Positions 26,052 through 36,303 of a stretch of 64,000 nt of DNA are shown here, in pieces; within the stretch, counting starts at the first letter, position 1, and each line of letters begins with the position of its first letter. A model generated the notes under the pieces. It saw only the letters and a program-made list of their open reading frames with translations. It was not told where the DNA came from and searched no databases. The stretch is from Thalassospira profundimaris (GTDB taxonomy: Bacteria; Pseudomonadota; Alphaproteobacteria; Rhodospirillales; Thalassospiraceae). The DNA is taken from the NCBI RefSeq assembly GCF_003326795.1, contig NZ_JPWI01000002.1:186001-250000 (forward strand). The letters are read 5' to 3'. The position numbers and the translations under genes are program-made.

Positions 26052-29000
26052 ATGACCGATCATTCCGGCAATCAGGATCAGAATGATCTTGCATCCCTTA
26101 GTATCCGTCGCCCGGTGCTGGTCTGTGTTGTCGCCCTGCTGATCATTCTGGCCGGTCTGGCTGCGATGCTTGGCGTGGAAATCCGCGAATTGCCGAACGT
26201 GGATCGGCCGACTGTGACGATCAGCGCAACCTATCGCGGCGCATCTCCGGAAACCGTTGACGCCGAAGTCACCTCGGTTCTTGAAAGTGCTGCTTCGCGC
26301 GTCAGTGGCGTCAAGAATATCAATTCCCAAAGCGAGGAAGGCAGCTCGCGGGTTCGCATCGAATTCTATCCGGATGTTGAAATCAATGATGCTGCCAGTG
26401 ACATCCGCGAAGCCGTCAGCCGCGCGACCAGAAGTCTTCCGGACGAGGTCGAGGAAGTCCGTGTGGTCAAGGCCGATGCAGATGCCAGTGCGATCATGCG
26501 CATGGCGGTTGTCACCACCCGCCTGACCGAGGAAGAACTCGCCAATATTGTCGATGACCAGATCACCCCGGCCTTGCTTGCCGTTCCGGGTGTTGCGGAA
26601 ATCACGGTCAACGGTGATCGCGAAAAGGTTCTTCATGTCCGCGTTGATCCGCTGCGTATCGCAAGTTACGGACTGTCGGTAAAGGATATTGCCGATGTTT
26701 TGCGAACAGCACAGTTCGACATCCCGGCAGGCAGCTTTGAATCAGCCGATCAGAAACTGTTTGTGCGTGCCGATGCATCGGTTTGGGAAGTCGAAAAGCT
26801 CAATCAGATGCTGGTACGTGACGGTATTCTGCTTGGCGATGTTGCCGATATCTATTACGGCCCCGATGATGCGACGTCCTATGTTCGCCTTGATGGCCGG
26901 GCCGTAATCGGGCTTGGCGTTGTGCGACAGGCCCAATCAAACACCATTGCGATTTCCAATGGTGTGCGCGAAGCGGTCGACCGTCTGAACAAACAGTTCG
27001 ATGGCATCGAAATCTTTGTTAACTCCGACGATGCGGTATTTATCGAAGGTGCATTGTGGGAAGTGATCTTTAGCCTCGCACTTGCGATCATCATCGTGAT
27101 TGGTGTGCTGTATCTTTTCCTGCGCTCCTTTACTGCAACCCTGATCCCGACGGTAACCATTCCGATTGCCCTGATCGGCACAGTTGCTGCTGTCTGGGCG
27201 ATGGGGTTCTCGATCAATATCCTGACCTTGCTGGCGCTGGTTCTGGCGACCGGGATGATCGTTGATGATGCGATTGTGGTGCTTGAAAACATTCAGCGTC
27301 GCCGTCATCAGGGGCTTGGCTCAATGGCGGCTGCGGTGCTTGGTACCCGGCAGGTGTTCTTTGCCGTAATTGCGACCACGCTGACCCTGATTTCGGTGTT
27401 CGTGCCGATTTCTTTCCTGCCCAGTACGGCCGGTCGTCTGTTCCGTGAATTCGGTTTTGTTCTGGCCTTCTCGGTGGCGGTGTCATCCTTTGTTGCACTG
27501 ACATTGTGTCCGATGCTGGCATCGCGTCTCAAACATATTGATCCCCATGACGGTGATGTAAATGTCGAACCCAATATGCTTGAACGGGTCGGCATTTTCT
27601 TTGCGGGGATTTACCGCGTCATTCTGGAATGGGTGCTGCGCAACCCGGTCGTCACATTGATGATCTGTATTGTTGCCGGTGGTCTGGCGTTCGGTGCCTA
27701 TAACGCGGTGACCAAGGAATTGCTGCCCAACGAGGATCGCGGACGCATCCTGGTATCCCTGCGTGGTCCGGACGGGGTTGGTATCGATTATATGGACCGT
27801 CAGGTCGAAGCGGTCGAAAACATTCTGCGACCGGTGGTCGATGCCGGGGATGCCTATAACATCTATACCATCGTTGGTCTTTGGGACCCCAACCGTGCAT
27901 TGGTGATCGCACCGCTGGTGCCGTGGGATGAACGTGATCGCAGCCAGCAGGAAATCACCAACAGCATCCGGGGAAAGCTGAATGCCTTGCCGGGCGTACA
28001 GGCCTTTGTCTGGCAGCCGAACAGCCTTGGTCTGCGTGGCGGAACCGGCGAAGGGTTGCAATTTGCCCTGACAGGAACGAACTATCGCAATCTTGCGGCC
28101 AATGCACGTGCCCTTCAGGCCGAGCTTGAAGCAAACAATCCGAAACTGACCGGTATCCGGGTGTCCTACCAGACCACCCAGCCACAGCTTCTGGTCAATA
28201 TCGACCGCAAGCGCGCCTTTGATCTTGGCATCGAGATTGACGAACTTGATACGACGCTGCGTGCGATGATCGAGGGATATGAAGTCACCGACATCAATGT
28301 CGATGACCAAAGCATCCCGGTCAAACTGCGCAGTGCAGTTGGCAGCATCAATGACCCGTCCGATCTTGAGAACCTGTTTGTCACCGGAACCAATGGCCGC
28401 ATTCTTCCACTGTCATCGGTCATCACGCTCAGCGAAGAAGCCGTTGCTTCCGAACTCGAACGCGAAGGTCAGCAACGTGCGGTGGGTATTTCTGCCAACC
28501 TTGCGCCGGGCTACACGCTTGACGATGCGGTTAATGACGTCACGGCTGCGGCCGACAAGGTCCTGCCGCCGGGTGTCGGTGTCTTGTTCCTGGGCGATGC
28601 CGCGGCCTTGGGTGAAACATCAAACGATGTTCAGATCACTTTCCTGATTGCGGTTCTGGTCGTGCTTCTTGTTCTGGCAGCCCAGTTCGAAAGCTTCATG
28701 TCCGCCCTTGTGGTGGTGCTGACCGTGCCATTTGGTCTGGCTGCAGCGATCTTTGCACTTAGTCTCAGTGGTACCTCGATCAATATATATAGCCAGATCG
28801 GGCTTGTGATGCTGGTGGGGCTTATGGCCAAAAACGGCATTCTGGTTGTCGAATTCGCCGACCAGCTGCGCGATGCCGGCCGATCCGTGCGTGAGGCCGT
28901 TCATGATGCGGCGATGGTGCGTTTGCGTCCGATCATGATGACAATGATCTCGACGGTGCTGGGCGGTTTGCCGCTGGTGCTTGGTTCCGGCGCCGGGGCA

Positions 29001-29246
29001 GAGGCCCGTGCTGCAATCGGTTGGGTTGTGTTTGGCGGGCTTGGCTTTGCCACCGTATTTACATTGTTCCTGACCCCGGTACTGTATCTGTTGCTGGCAC
29101 CACTGGTATCGGCACGTGCCGATGGTAGTTTGAAACTGCAAACCCAGTTGCGTGCCGCAGAATCCATTCCCGACACGGGCGAGATTCCCGACGAACTCCC
29201 CCATGGATCAGATGCCAAGGGCGGTATTGAAGGAAGTGCGAAATAA
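26052..29246 (+). CDS. RND family inner-membrane efflux pump
   Basis: A 1064-residue AcrB/MexB-type (HAE1-like) pump with 12 helices and two large periplasmic loops. The TM4 proton-relay aspartates appear in LATGMIVDDAIVVLENIQRR, and the TM10 region carries the conserved lysine in GLMAKNGILVVEFADQLRDAG. Together with the adjacent adaptor and outer-membrane factor it forms a complete tripartite pump for hydrophobic compounds. The exact substrate range is not readable. No TetR repressor is adjacent, which is unusual for this operon type. Confidence 0.95.
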   Translation: MTDHSGNQDQNDLASLSIRRPVLVCVVALLIILAGLAAMLGVEIRELPNVDRPTVTISATYRGASPETVDAEVTSVLESAASRVSGVKNINSQSEEGSSRVRIEFYPDVEINDAASDIREAVSRATRSLPDEVEEVRVVKADADASAIMRMAVVTTRLTEEELANIVDDQITPALLAVPGVAEITVNGDREKVLHVRVDPLRIASYGLSVKDIADVLRTAQFDIPAGSFESADQKLFVRADASVWEVEKLNQMLVRDGILLGDVADIYYGPDDATSYVRLDGRAVIGLGVVRQAQSNTIAISNGVREAVDRLNKQFDGIEIFVNSDDAVFIEGALWEVIFSLALAIIIVIGVLYLFLRSFTATLIPTVTIPIALIGTVAAVWAMGFSINILTLLALVLATGMIVDDAIVVLENIQRRRHQGLGSMAAAVLGTRQVFFAVIATTLTLISVFVPISFLPSTAGRLFREFGFVLAFSVAVSSFVALTLCPMLASRLKHIDPHDGDVNVEPNMLERVGIFFAGIYRVILEWVLRNPVVTLMICIVAGGLAFGAYNAVTKELLPNEDRGRILVSLRGPDGVGIDYMDRQVEAVENILRPVVDAGDAYNIYTIVGLWDPNRALVIAPLVPWDERDRSQQEITNSIRGKLNALPGVQAFVWQPNSLGLRGGTGEGLQFALTGTNYRNLAANARALQAELEANNPKLTGIRVSYQTTQPQLLVNIDRKRAFDLGIEIDELDTTLRAMIEGYEVTDINVDDQSIPVKLRSAVGSINDPSDLENLFVTGTNGRILPLSSVITLSEEAVASELEREGQQRAVGISANLAPGYTLDDAVNDVTAAADKVLPPGVGVLFLGDAAALGETSNDVQITFLIAVLVVLLVLAAQFESFMSALVVVLTVPFGLAAAIFALSLSGTSINIYSQIGLVMLVGLMAKNGILVVEFADQLRDAGRSVREAVHDAAMVRLRPIMMTMISTVLGGLPLVLGSGAGAEARAAIGWVVFGGLGFATVFTLFLTPVLYLLLAPLVSARADGSLKLQTQLRAAESIPDTGEIPDELPHGSDAKGGIEGSAK

Positions 29247-29247
29247 C

Positions 29248-30699
29248 ATGAATACGCGTCGTCTTTTTGCAGTTTCGGGAATCGCTTTGCTCGGCGCACT
29301 TGGCGGCTGCCAGTCTGTCGGACCTGATTACACGGCACCGAGTTTTGACCTGGTGGGGGCCTACACCCCTGAAATCCCCGTAATCACCGCATCACAGGCC
29401 GATCACGGCCGCTGGTGGGAAAGCACAACCGATCCGGTCTTGCAGGGACTGATCAACGAGGGTGTCACCAACAATATTGATCTCAGAATTGCGATCAGCC
29501 GTATTCGTGCCGCCGCTGCAACCGCACGCGGTGTCGAAGGGGCCAATGGTCCGACGATTGGTGCAACCCTGGACAGTTCGGCGGATCGGTCAACCTCAAG
29601 CCGGGCCAGTGGCGATCATGTCGATGATCTTGGCTTTGGTGCGGGGATTGACCTGTCATGGACAGCGGATCTTTGGGGCGGACAGACCCGCGAGGAAGAA
29701 GTCGCCAAGGCCGATTATCTGCGTCAGGTCTATCTGCGCGAAGATGTCTATCGCACCATGATAGCCGACATTATCGGCAACTATATCGAACTGCGCGGCG
29801 CGCAGAAACGGCTGGCCCTGTTGCAGGACTCCCTTGATCTGCAACGCCAGACCAGCAACATCGTGCAGGTTCGGCTTCAGACCGGTCTGGGATCGGAGCT
29901 TGATCTTTCGCGTGCGCGGGCCGAGGTCGCCGATCTTGAGGCCACCGTCCCGACCTTGCAGACAAGTATCGACCGGTCGATCAATGCAATCTCGATCCTT
30001 GTCGGTGCACAGCCCGGCTCCCATCGCGACCTGTTGCTTGACGTCTCGCCCTTGCCGGAATTCCAAAGCAGTCCGCCGATTGGCATTCCTGCTGACTTGC
30101 TCCGTCGCAGACCGGATGTCCGCGCGGCGGAACTGGCACTGATTTCTGCGACCTCGCAGATCGGGGTGGAAACCGCCACACTTTATCCGGAACTGACGCT
30201 CAGGGGGTCTTTGGCCCTGGGGGCGACCGGATATGGCACCGGGCCGATTGTCCGCACAGCCATGGCGGCCATCGGAGCACTTCTGGACGCGACGCTGTAT
30301 GATGGTGGTGAACGTCGTGCGAACATCACCGTGGCCGAAGAAGAGGCCGAACAGGCTTTCCTGACCTATCGCCAGACCCTGCTCGCGGCGATTGAAGAAG
30401 TCGAAAGTGCGATTTACGGCTATGTCGGTGCCATGCAGCAACGGGACTCCCTGATTGCATCGGTGCAATATCACCGTGATGCGTTTGAACAATCCAGGGT
30501 CCGCTATGTGCAGGGGCTTTCGGATTTTCTCGACGTGCTTGATTCCCAGCGCAGCCTGACCGGTTCCCTGCAATCGCTTGCCGATGCCGAAACCGATCTC
30601 GAACTTGAAACCATCAATCTCTATAGCGCTGCGGGACTAAGTGTCGAGGATGTCGAACGATATGCATCCCAGGAAGGTGTCACTCTGGTGAATGGCTAA
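29248..30699 (+). CDS. Outer-membrane efflux factor, NodT family lipoprotein
   Basis: A 483-residue TolC-superfamily protein. The signal peptide ends in a lipobox (LGALGG-C), followed by QSVGPDYTAP, so it is a lipid-anchored NodT-type channel. Two homologous coiled-coil halves follow, with the repeated motif LLRRRPDVRAAELALISATSQIG. The ATG at 29248 begins one base after the pump stop and has AGGAAGTG upstream; longer in-frame readings overlap the pump gene and lack a signal peptide. It completes the tripartite efflux operon. Confidence 0.93.
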   Translation: MNTRRLFAVSGIALLGALGGCQSVGPDYTAPSFDLVGAYTPEIPVITASQADHGRWWESTTDPVLQGLINEGVTNNIDLRIAISRIRAAAATARGVEGANGPTIGATLDSSADRSTSSRASGDHVDDLGFGAGIDLSWTADLWGGQTREEEVAKADYLRQVYLREDVYRTMIADIIGNYIELRGAQKRLALLQDSLDLQRQTSNIVQVRLQTGLGSELDLSRARAEVADLEATVPTLQTSIDRSINAISILVGAQPGSHRDLLLDVSPLPEFQSSPPIGIPADLLRRRPDVRAAELALISATSQIGVETATLYPELTLRGSLALGATGYGTGPIVRTAMAAIGALLDATLYDGGERRANITVAEEEAEQAFLTYRQTLLAAIEEVESAIYGYVGAMQQRDSLIASVQYHRDAFEQSRVRYVQGLSDFLDVLDSQRSLTGSLQSLADAETDLELETINLYSAAGLSVEDVERYASQEGVTLVNG

Positions 30700-30802
30700 C
30701 GGGCCCGGGTTTTCTGTGAAAACAAATATATCAGCGAACTGTGGCTTGAGTTTCGCAACCGTTCGTCATAGGTGTTTGGCAGAATGACTTCCGGGGATGA
30801 TC

Positions 30803-31414
30803 ATGACCGGCGATCTGTTTGCCAATGAACCACCACGCAATCTTTTGCCCTTTGACGGGGAAGTTTTGCTGCTGCGCGAGATCATGGACCCGGATGTTGC
30901 AGACCGGACATTCTCGCGCCTGAAAAGCGGGATCGTCTGGCAGCAGGAAATCGCCAAAATCCATGGCAAGGAAATCCCCGTTCCCCGATTGACCGCATGG
31001 TATGGCGAGGTCGCCTATCGCTATAGCGGCGTCTATCATCCGGCTGCACCGTTTCCATCCGTAATTGCACCCTTGCGCAAACTTGCCGAAGACCTTTCCG
31101 GTGCATCGTTTAATACTGTTCTTCTGAACTATTACCGGGATGGTCGTGACAGTGTTTCCTGGCATGCCGATGACGAAGACGTGCTGGGTGAAAATCCGGT
31201 CATTGCCAGCCTGTCCTTTGGCGAGGAACGGCGCTTTCATTTACGGCATAAAAAAACCGGTGATCGTATCAGCATCGATTTGCCGCATAACTCGGCCCTG
31301 ATCATGGCCGGGCAAACCCAGCATTTCTGGTTGCATCAAATTCCCAAAACCGCCCGTCAGGTAAATGAGCGGATCAATCTGACGTTCCGCCATACCCAGC
31401 CGGAAACCAGATAA
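30803..31414 (+). CDS. AlkB-like 2-oxoglutarate/Fe(II) dioxygenase
   Basis: A 203-residue protein closer in layout to the eukaryotic ALKBH2/3 type than to E. coli AlkB. The iron ligands are H121 and D123 (SWHADDE) and the distal histidine H177 (FWLHQIPKT). The 2-oxoglutarate-binding arginines lie in RINLTFR, and the LNYYRDG and SLSFGEERRFHLRHK motifs are family-specific. It should repair 1-methyladenine and 3-methylcytosine in DNA by oxidative demethylation. ATGs at 30797 and 30803 are both possible. It stands alone, about 100 bp after the efflux operon. Confidence 0.9.
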   Translation: MTGDLFANEPPRNLLPFDGEVLLLREIMDPDVADRTFSRLKSGIVWQQEIAKIHGKEIPVPRLTAWYGEVAYRYSGVYHPAAPFPSVIAPLRKLAEDLSGASFNTVLLNYYRDGRDSVSWHADDEDVLGENPVIASLSFGEERRFHLRHKKTGDRISIDLPHNSALIMAGQTQHFWLHQIPKTARQVNERINLTFRHTQPETR

Positions 31415-31462
31415 GGCTTATGAACTTCAATGTCTTCTGGTAGCGAAACATTGCTTTTGGCT

Positions 31463-31488
31463 ATAGTGTAACCGCTTCAAATCACTAT
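31463..31488. promoter_or_regulatory. Inverted repeat upstream of the LacI-family gene
   Basis: ATAGTG-N14-CACTAT, with TGTAACCGCTTCAA inside it resembling one half of a LacI-type site. It lies 36 bp before the regulator start and could be an autoregulatory operator. The inner symmetry is weak. Confidence 0.3.
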
Positions 31489-31524
31489 CAGTGTGAAACA
31501 CACGGGCTCGGGGAAAACAGGCGC

Positions 31525-32571
31525 ATGGCAAAACGCGTAAAACTTCTGGATGTCGCAAAGGCGGCCGGGGTTTCGCAAGGAACAGCGTCAAATGCCTTTG
31601 GCAAACCCGATCTGGTCCGCCCCGAAGTACGCGAGCGCATTTTTGCTGCCGCCAGGGAACTTGGCTATCGCGGGCCGCATGTCATGGCCCGGATGCTGCG
31701 CACGGGCAAGGCCGGTGCGCTTGGTGTGGTGTTTCCCGATAACCTTGAATATGCCTTTAGCGATCCGGCAGCGATTGAGTTGTTGCGCGGGATCGGGCGC
31801 GAATGTGCGCAGCATGGCGTCAATGTCATGATCATTTCTGCGCAAAATCAGCAACAGGCAATCGAGGCGGTCAATAATGCCGCTGTTGATGCCTTTCTGG
31901 TCCATTGCTATTCCGACAATAATGACATCATCGCCGCCATTCAGCGCCGTAACCAGCCGCTGATCAGCATCGATACCGACATTACCGGTGCAGCTGGATC
32001 TGTGGTGCTTGATGATTTCGGGGCGGCCAGAAATGCCGCCCGGCATCTTCTTGATTGCGGGGCAAAACGTTTTGGCATCCTGTCGCTTCAGGCGACCGAG
32101 CATGATCATTTCGGCCCGATGAATGCCAACCGGATCGGGGCGGCCAGCCACCGGGTCGTCCGTGAACGTCTGGCGGGCTACCACGATGCCCTGCAGGCAG
32201 CCGGGATTTCTGCCTCCGACATTATCCATGTCGAATGCGACAACCAGTCAGGCCATAGCGCAAAAATGACCACGGAATTGCTGGCACAGCATCCGGAAAT
32301 CGACGGCATTCTCGGCATGTCGGATGTGATTGCGATCGGGGCGATTGATGCCGCGCGCACGTCTGGCCGCAAGGTGCCCGACGATCTCAAGGTGATCGGG
32401 ATTGACGGTATTGCTGCGGGTGAACGCACCGACCCGCCCCTAACCACCATGTATCAGGACTCAGTTGAAAAGGGACGTCTGGCTGCAGAAATGGCCCTGT
32501 CAGACGGCGGTGGTAAAATCATCACCCTTGAAACCACCCTGTTGCTGCGCGGTTCCAGTAAACCCGCCTAG
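31525..32571 (+). CDS. LacI-family transcriptional regulator
   Basis: A 348-residue regulator: N-terminal LacI HTH (LLDVAKAAGVSQGTASNAF) with hinge helix, then a periplasmic-binding-type sugar-sensing domain ending in a standard LacI C-terminal lobe (PPLTTMYQDSVEKGRLA). Effectors of the family are usually sugars or nucleosides. No transport or catabolic gene flanks it: alkB-like lies upstream and a convergent glycosyltransferase downstream, so the regulon is elsewhere or it only regulates itself. Confidence 0.9.
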   Translation: MAKRVKLLDVAKAAGVSQGTASNAFGKPDLVRPEVRERIFAAARELGYRGPHVMARMLRTGKAGALGVVFPDNLEYAFSDPAAIELLRGIGRECAQHGVNVMIISAQNQQQAIEAVNNAAVDAFLVHCYSDNNDIIAAIQRRNQPLISIDTDITGAAGSVVLDDFGAARNAARHLLDCGAKRFGILSLQATEHDHFGPMNANRIGAASHRVVRERLAGYHDALQAAGISASDIIHVECDNQSGHSAKMTTELLAQHPEIDGILGMSDVIAIGAIDAARTSGRKVPDDLKVIGIDGIAAGERTDPPLTTMYQDSVEKGRLAAEMALSDGGGKIITLETTLLLRGSSKPA

Positions 32572-32574
32572 CGT

Positions 32575-33747
32575 CTAGTTCCCATCCTTCGGGAAATCGA
32601 AATCCGGCATTGCGCGATTGCCTGCCAGTCCGTTCCAAAGGGCAAGATAACGATCATTCATTGCTGTCAGACTGTAATGATCAATGATCCGTTTGCGCGC
32701 AGCGGTCTTGCGACAGGTCCGGCTATCGCGATCTTCGGTCAGAAGTTCCTCGATGGCGTTGGCAAGTTTATCTGGTGCACGCAGCGGGACTGTCTTGCCG
32801 GTACCGCCCAGAATTTCTGCAACATCACCAACATCATTGCCGATTGCCGGTACACCACATGCCATGGCCTCGCCGATGACATTGGGAAACCCTTCGCCAA
32901 AGCTTGACGACAGAACCGCAATGTCGAGGGCAGGCACGATCTTGGCAACATCGCGCCTTAGTCCAAGGGCTGAAACATGTGGGGCGAGCTCCGCGGGTAC
33001 GGCAAGGCTTTCGGTATCGTGACCAATCAGGATCAGATGCGCATCATGGGTTTTGGCGCGAAGCAGCCTGATCGCTTCAAACAGGGTATCGTGATCCTTG
33101 GCCGGGTCCTTGCGCGCGACCATGCCAATCAAATGTTTGGCCGGTTCAATGCCAAGTTCGGCGCACAGTCTTTTCCGAGCACCGGGATCGGGGTGCCATT
33201 CATCGGTGTCAAAACCGTTGGGCAGATAGGCCCATCTTTTGGGGTGATAGCCGCATTTGATGTGATGACGCTGACCGGCATGCGAATTCGCGGCAATCAC
33301 GGCTGGACGACCGGACAGTTTCGCCAGCAATCCCAGAACAATGCGGGTCGAACGTCCGTATTGTGCAAGATCCATTTCCGCACAGCGGATATTCCAGACC
33401 AGCCTTTTGGTCCCGCGTCCTGACAGGATGGCAGCAAGGGTGGAGATGAAATCGGAATGATACAGCCATGACATGATGGTGTCGGGCTGCGTGCGGCGCA
33501 TCAGCCGTGAAAGCCGGATGATTGCGCCGGGCAAATCGCGCATGCCCGATGCCATGCCAAGGCAATGCAATTCAACACCGGCCGCCATCAGGTCGGGGCC
33601 GTATACCCCTTTATCCATCAGTGAAACAACGATCTGGCGCGGGATATCAGGCCCCGGATTTTGCGCGTTATGACACGCAATCCGGGTCAGGACGCGTTCA
33701 GCGCCCCCGGCGTCGAGTTCGTTGATGATATGCATTACGGTTGCCAT
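32575..33747 (-). CDS. Family 4 glycosyltransferase
   Basis: A 390-residue GT-B enzyme of the GT4 type. The opening HIINELDAGGAERVLTRI is the acceptor-side glycine loop, and SSSFGEGFPNVIGEAMACGVP is the nucleotide-sugar-binding E-x7-E region. Members build surface polysaccharide or lipid-linked glycans at the cytoplasmic face. It is a lone gene, convergent with the LacI gene (3 bp between stops), so neither donor nor acceptor can be named. An ATG four codons downstream is an alternative start. Confidence 0.88.
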   Translation of the reverse strand: MATVMHIINELDAGGAERVLTRIACHNAQNPGPDIPRQIVVSLMDKGVYGPDLMAAGVELHCLGMASGMRDLPGAIIRLSRLMRRTQPDTIMSWLYHSDFISTLAAILSGRGTKRLVWNIRCAEMDLAQYGRSTRIVLGLLAKLSGRPAVIAANSHAGQRHHIKCGYHPKRWAYLPNGFDTDEWHPDPGARKRLCAELGIEPAKHLIGMVARKDPAKDHDTLFEAIRLLRAKTHDAHLILIGHDTESLAVPAELAPHVSALGLRRDVAKIVPALDIAVLSSSFGEGFPNVIGEAMACGVPAIGNDVGDVAEILGGTGKTVPLRAPDKLANAIEELLTEDRDSRTCRKTAARKRIIDHYSLTAMNDRYLALWNGLAGNRAMPDFDFPKDGN

Positions 33748-33787
33748 ACCAAGGCTATAGCAGGCCTTTGCCCATCAGAACAGATGG

Positions 33788-34375
33788 CTATTTTGCCAGC
33801 TGCGGGTAGCGGTAACAATCGGTGGTGTGATCCATCACAAGGCCGGTGGCCTGAAGGAAGGCATAGATGATGGTGGTGCCGACAAACTTCATGCCGCGCC
33901 TTTTCAGATCCTTGGAAATCCGGTCGGAAAGGTCGGTCGAAACCGGGCAGTCACCCATGGTTTTCCAGTGATTGATCACCGGCTTGCCATCAACGAAGTT
34001 CCAGATATAGGCATCAAAGCTTCCGAACTCATTCTGGATGGCGATGAATGTTTGGGCGTTTTTAATAGTCGCGGCGATTTTTAATTTATTTCTAATAATC
34101 CCGGGATCGGCCATCAGCGCTTCCTGCCTGGCTTCGTCATAGGCCGCGACCTTGTGGACATCGAAATTGTCAAATGCCGCGCGATAGGTATCGCGCCGTG
34201 CCAGAACCGTCAGCCAGCTTAACCCCGCCTGCGCCCCTTCAAGGATCAGCATCTCGAAGAACAGCCGGTCATCATGGACCGGAACACCCCATTCCGTGTC
34301 GTGGTAATCAATGTAAAACGGCTTGTCGAGATGGATGTTTGCCCAGCCGCAGCGCGGATGATCGTGGTGGGACAT
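33788..34375 (-). CDS. tag: DNA-3-methyladenine glycosylase I
   Basis: A 195-residue Tag glycosylase. The zinc ligands are C9 (RCGW), H25 (YHDTEWGVP) and the C-terminal H and C of VMDHTTDC; the core LEGAQAGLSWLTVLARRDTYR is nearly as in E. coli Tag. It excises 3-methyladenine to start base-excision repair. I chose the ATG at 34375, which has AAAGGAA in front; longer readings to 34537 are not family-like. Together with the alkB-like gene 3 kb away and the YcaQ-like gene 5 kb away it adds to a local set of alkylation-repair genes. Confidence 0.94.
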   Translation of the reverse strand: MSHHDHPRCGWANIHLDKPFYIDYHDTEWGVPVHDDRLFFEMLILEGAQAGLSWLTVLARRDTYRAAFDNFDVHKVAAYDEARQEALMADPGIIRNKLKIAATIKNAQTFIAIQNEFGSFDAYIWNFVDGKPVINHWKTMGDCPVSTDLSDRISKDLKRRGMKFVGTTIIYAFLQATGLVMDHTTDCYRYPQLAK

Positions 34376-34575
34376 GCTGGTTCCTTTCAATGGCTCGGCG
34401 TGTTGGCGCGAGGCGCATTGTTGGCAAGAAGCGATCATGCCCGCAAGTCGATAAGCAGATCTGACTGACATCTCCTGACAGTTTCTGGCAAGGGCACAAT
34501 GCAACCAGGCGGCGTATGGTGATGTCAATCGCGCCACCTTGTCAGGTGACAGGGATCACAAAACGATGAAAACTT

Positions 34576-34622
34576 GGCCCGGTAACGGGTGAAATCAACG
34601 CTCTGCGCTTGCGTTACCGGCC
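34576..34622. promoter_or_regulatory. Hairpin upstream of yggT
   Basis: GGCC-C-GGTAACG pairs with CGTTACC-GGCC (34612-34622), with a smaller AACGC/GCGTT repeat in the loop. It lies 81 bp before the yggT start and could be a leader structure or a boundary terminator. There is no T-tail on the plus strand. Confidence 0.3.
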
Positions 34623-34702
34623 ATTGCCGACTAGGTTTTGCAGCGTGCAAACATCTTACCGGGCAAAAATCGAATATGCCCCGGCGATAGTAAGGAGCGG
34701 CG

Positions 34703-34999
34703 ATGCTGGCGATTTTTTGGCTTATTGATACTGTAGTTGGTATCTACATTTTCATGCTGATTGCTTCTGCAATCCTGTCATGGCTTGTGGCATTCAACGT
34801 CATCAATACCAGCAACCGATTCGTCTATATGGTCGGTGATTTCCTCTATCGTGTGACCGAACCGGCCCTGCGCCCGATCCGGCGCGTCATGCCGGACCTT
34901 GGCGGCATTGATCTTTCGCCGATTGTTCTGATCCTGGTTCTGCAATTTGCCAATATGCTGATCCAGACCGATGTGCGGATGGCTCTTTTAGGTTACTAG
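34703..34999 (+). CDS. yggT: YggT family membrane protein
   Basis: A 98-residue protein with two hydrophobic segments flanking the conserved [22 protein letters not shown] stretch. YggT proteins are inner-membrane proteins with proposed roles in osmotic tolerance and membrane-complex assembly. AAGGAGCGGCG precedes the ATG, a strong ribosome binding site. It leads a yggT-yggU-folD unit, an arrangement I recall from other alphaproteobacteria. Confidence 0.9.
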   Translation: MLAIFWLIDTVVGIYIFMLIASAILSWLVAFNVINTSNRFVYMVGDFLYRVTEPALRPIRRVMPDLGGIDLSPIVLILVLQFANMLIQTDVRMALLGY

Positions 35000-35015
35000 A
35001 TGTCTCATTTAGACA

Positions 35016-35351
35016 ATGACTGATCCCGTTTGCGAGATACTCTCTGACCAAACCGGGATCCGTCTGTTTGTGCGTTTAACGCCAAAAGCCTCGCGCAATG
35101 CGATCAATGGTCTGTTGAATGATGCGACTGGCCGCACACAGCTTAAAGTGTCGGTCACCGCAGTGCCGGAAAACGGCAAAGCCAATCAGGCCCTGATAAA
35201 ACTTTTGGCAAAAGCGGCCAAATGGCCTAAATCCTCGGTCGGGATCGTTGCCGGGCATACAGACCGCAACAAGGTGCTGGTGATTTCCGGCAATCCCGAA
35301 GAGCTGACGGCGCAAATTACCCAACTTACGGGCGGACAGACACATGAGTGA
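35016..35351 (+). CDS. yggU: DUF167 (YggU) family protein
   Basis: A 111-residue protein with the DUF167 core: [15 protein letters not shown], the turn [26 protein letters not shown] and [13 protein letters not shown]. The function of the family is unknown. It begins 16 bp after yggT and its 3' end overlaps the folD start by 8 bp, so the three genes are co-translated. Confidence 0.9.
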   Translation: MTDPVCEILSDQTGIRLFVRLTPKASRNAINGLLNDATGRTQLKVSVTAVPENGKANQALIKLLAKAAKWPKSSVGIVAGHTDRNKVLVISGNPEELTAQITQLTGGQTHE

Positions 35352-36243
35352 CGCAAAAATCATCGATGGCAAGGCATTCGCTGCCAAACTGCGCGAAGAC
35401 ATCACCGCAGAAGTTTCCAAGCTGAAAGCGGACCACGGTGTGACCCCCGGTCTTGCCGTCATTCTGGTGGGCGAAGACCCGGCCAGTCAGGTCTATGTGC
35501 GCAACAAGGGTAAACAGACCCTTGAATGCGGCATGAATTCCTATGAGCACAAGCTCTCGGCCGATACCAGCCAGGAAGACCTTCTGGCCCTGATCGCCAA
35601 GCTCAATGCCGACGAAAACGTTCATGGCATCCTCTGCCAGCTTCCGGTGCCCAAACATATCGACGAACAGGCGATCCTTGCTGCGATTGACCCGGCCAAG
35701 GATGTGGACGGCTTCCATGTCGTCAATGCCGGCGCGCTGGCCACGGGCGGAGAGGGCTTTGCCCCTTGCACCCCCTATGGCTGCCTGATGCTTCTGAAAG
35801 ATACCCTTGGTGATCTGTCGGGCAAACGTGCGGTGGTTGTCGGGCGTTCCAACATCGTTGGCAAGCCGATGGCGCAGCTTTTGCTGAAGGAAAGCTGCAC
35901 GGTTACCATTGCGCATTCGCGTACCCGCGATTTGCCCGAAGAAGTCCGTCGTGCCGATATCGTCGTTGCCGCCGTTGGCCGCCCGGAAATGGTCAAGGGT
36001 GACTGGATTGCTCCGGGTGCCACGGTGATTGACGTCGGTATCAACCGCGTTGAAGGGGCCGAGGGCAAAATGAAGCTGGTCGGCGATGTCGAGTTTGAAA
36101 GTGCGGTCAAGGTTGCCGGTGCCATCACCCCGGTTCCGGGCGGTGTCGGCCCGATGACCATTGCCTGCCTGCTCAACAACACCCTGATTTCGGCCTGCCG
36201 CGCCAACGGCCTTGAAGCGCCGAACCTTGGTTTTGACAGCTAA
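35344..36243 (+). CDS. folD: Bifunctional methylenetetrahydrofolate dehydrogenase/cyclohydrolase
   Basis: A 299-residue FolD. The catalytic tyrosine and lysine are Y51 and K55 ([10 protein letters not shown]); the folate-binding region [25 protein letters not shown] and the NADP-binding [15 protein letters not shown] are intact. It interconverts 5,10-methylene-, methenyl- and 10-formyl-tetrahydrofolate for one-carbon supply. Its start overlaps the yggU end. A strong intrinsic terminator closes the unit at 36263. Confidence 0.96.
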   Translation: MSDAKIIDGKAFAAKLREDITAEVSKLKADHGVTPGLAVILVGEDPASQVYVRNKGKQTLECGMNSYEHKLSADTSQEDLLALIAKLNADENVHGILCQLPVPKHIDEQAILAAIDPAKDVDGFHVVNAGALATGGEGFAPCTPYGCLMLLKDTLGDLSGKRAVVVGRSNIVGKPMAQLLLKESCTVTIAHSRTRDLPEEVRRADIVVAAVGRPEMVKGDWIAPGATVIDVGINRVEGAEGKMKLVGDVEFESAVKVAGAITPVPGGVGPMTIACLLNNTLISACRANGLEAPNLGFDS

Positions 36244-36262
36244 GCCTCGATCATATCTACTA

Positions 36263-36290
36263 AAAGGCGGCTTTAAGCCGCCTTTTTTTG
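36263..36290 (+). terminator. Intrinsic terminator after folD
   Basis: AAAGGCGGCTT and AAGCCGCCTTT form an 11-bp perfect stem with a minimal loop and run into TTTTTTTGTTTT. It lies about 20 bp after the folD stop. Confidence 0.9.
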
Positions 36291-36303
36291 TTTTGGGGGC
36301 GCA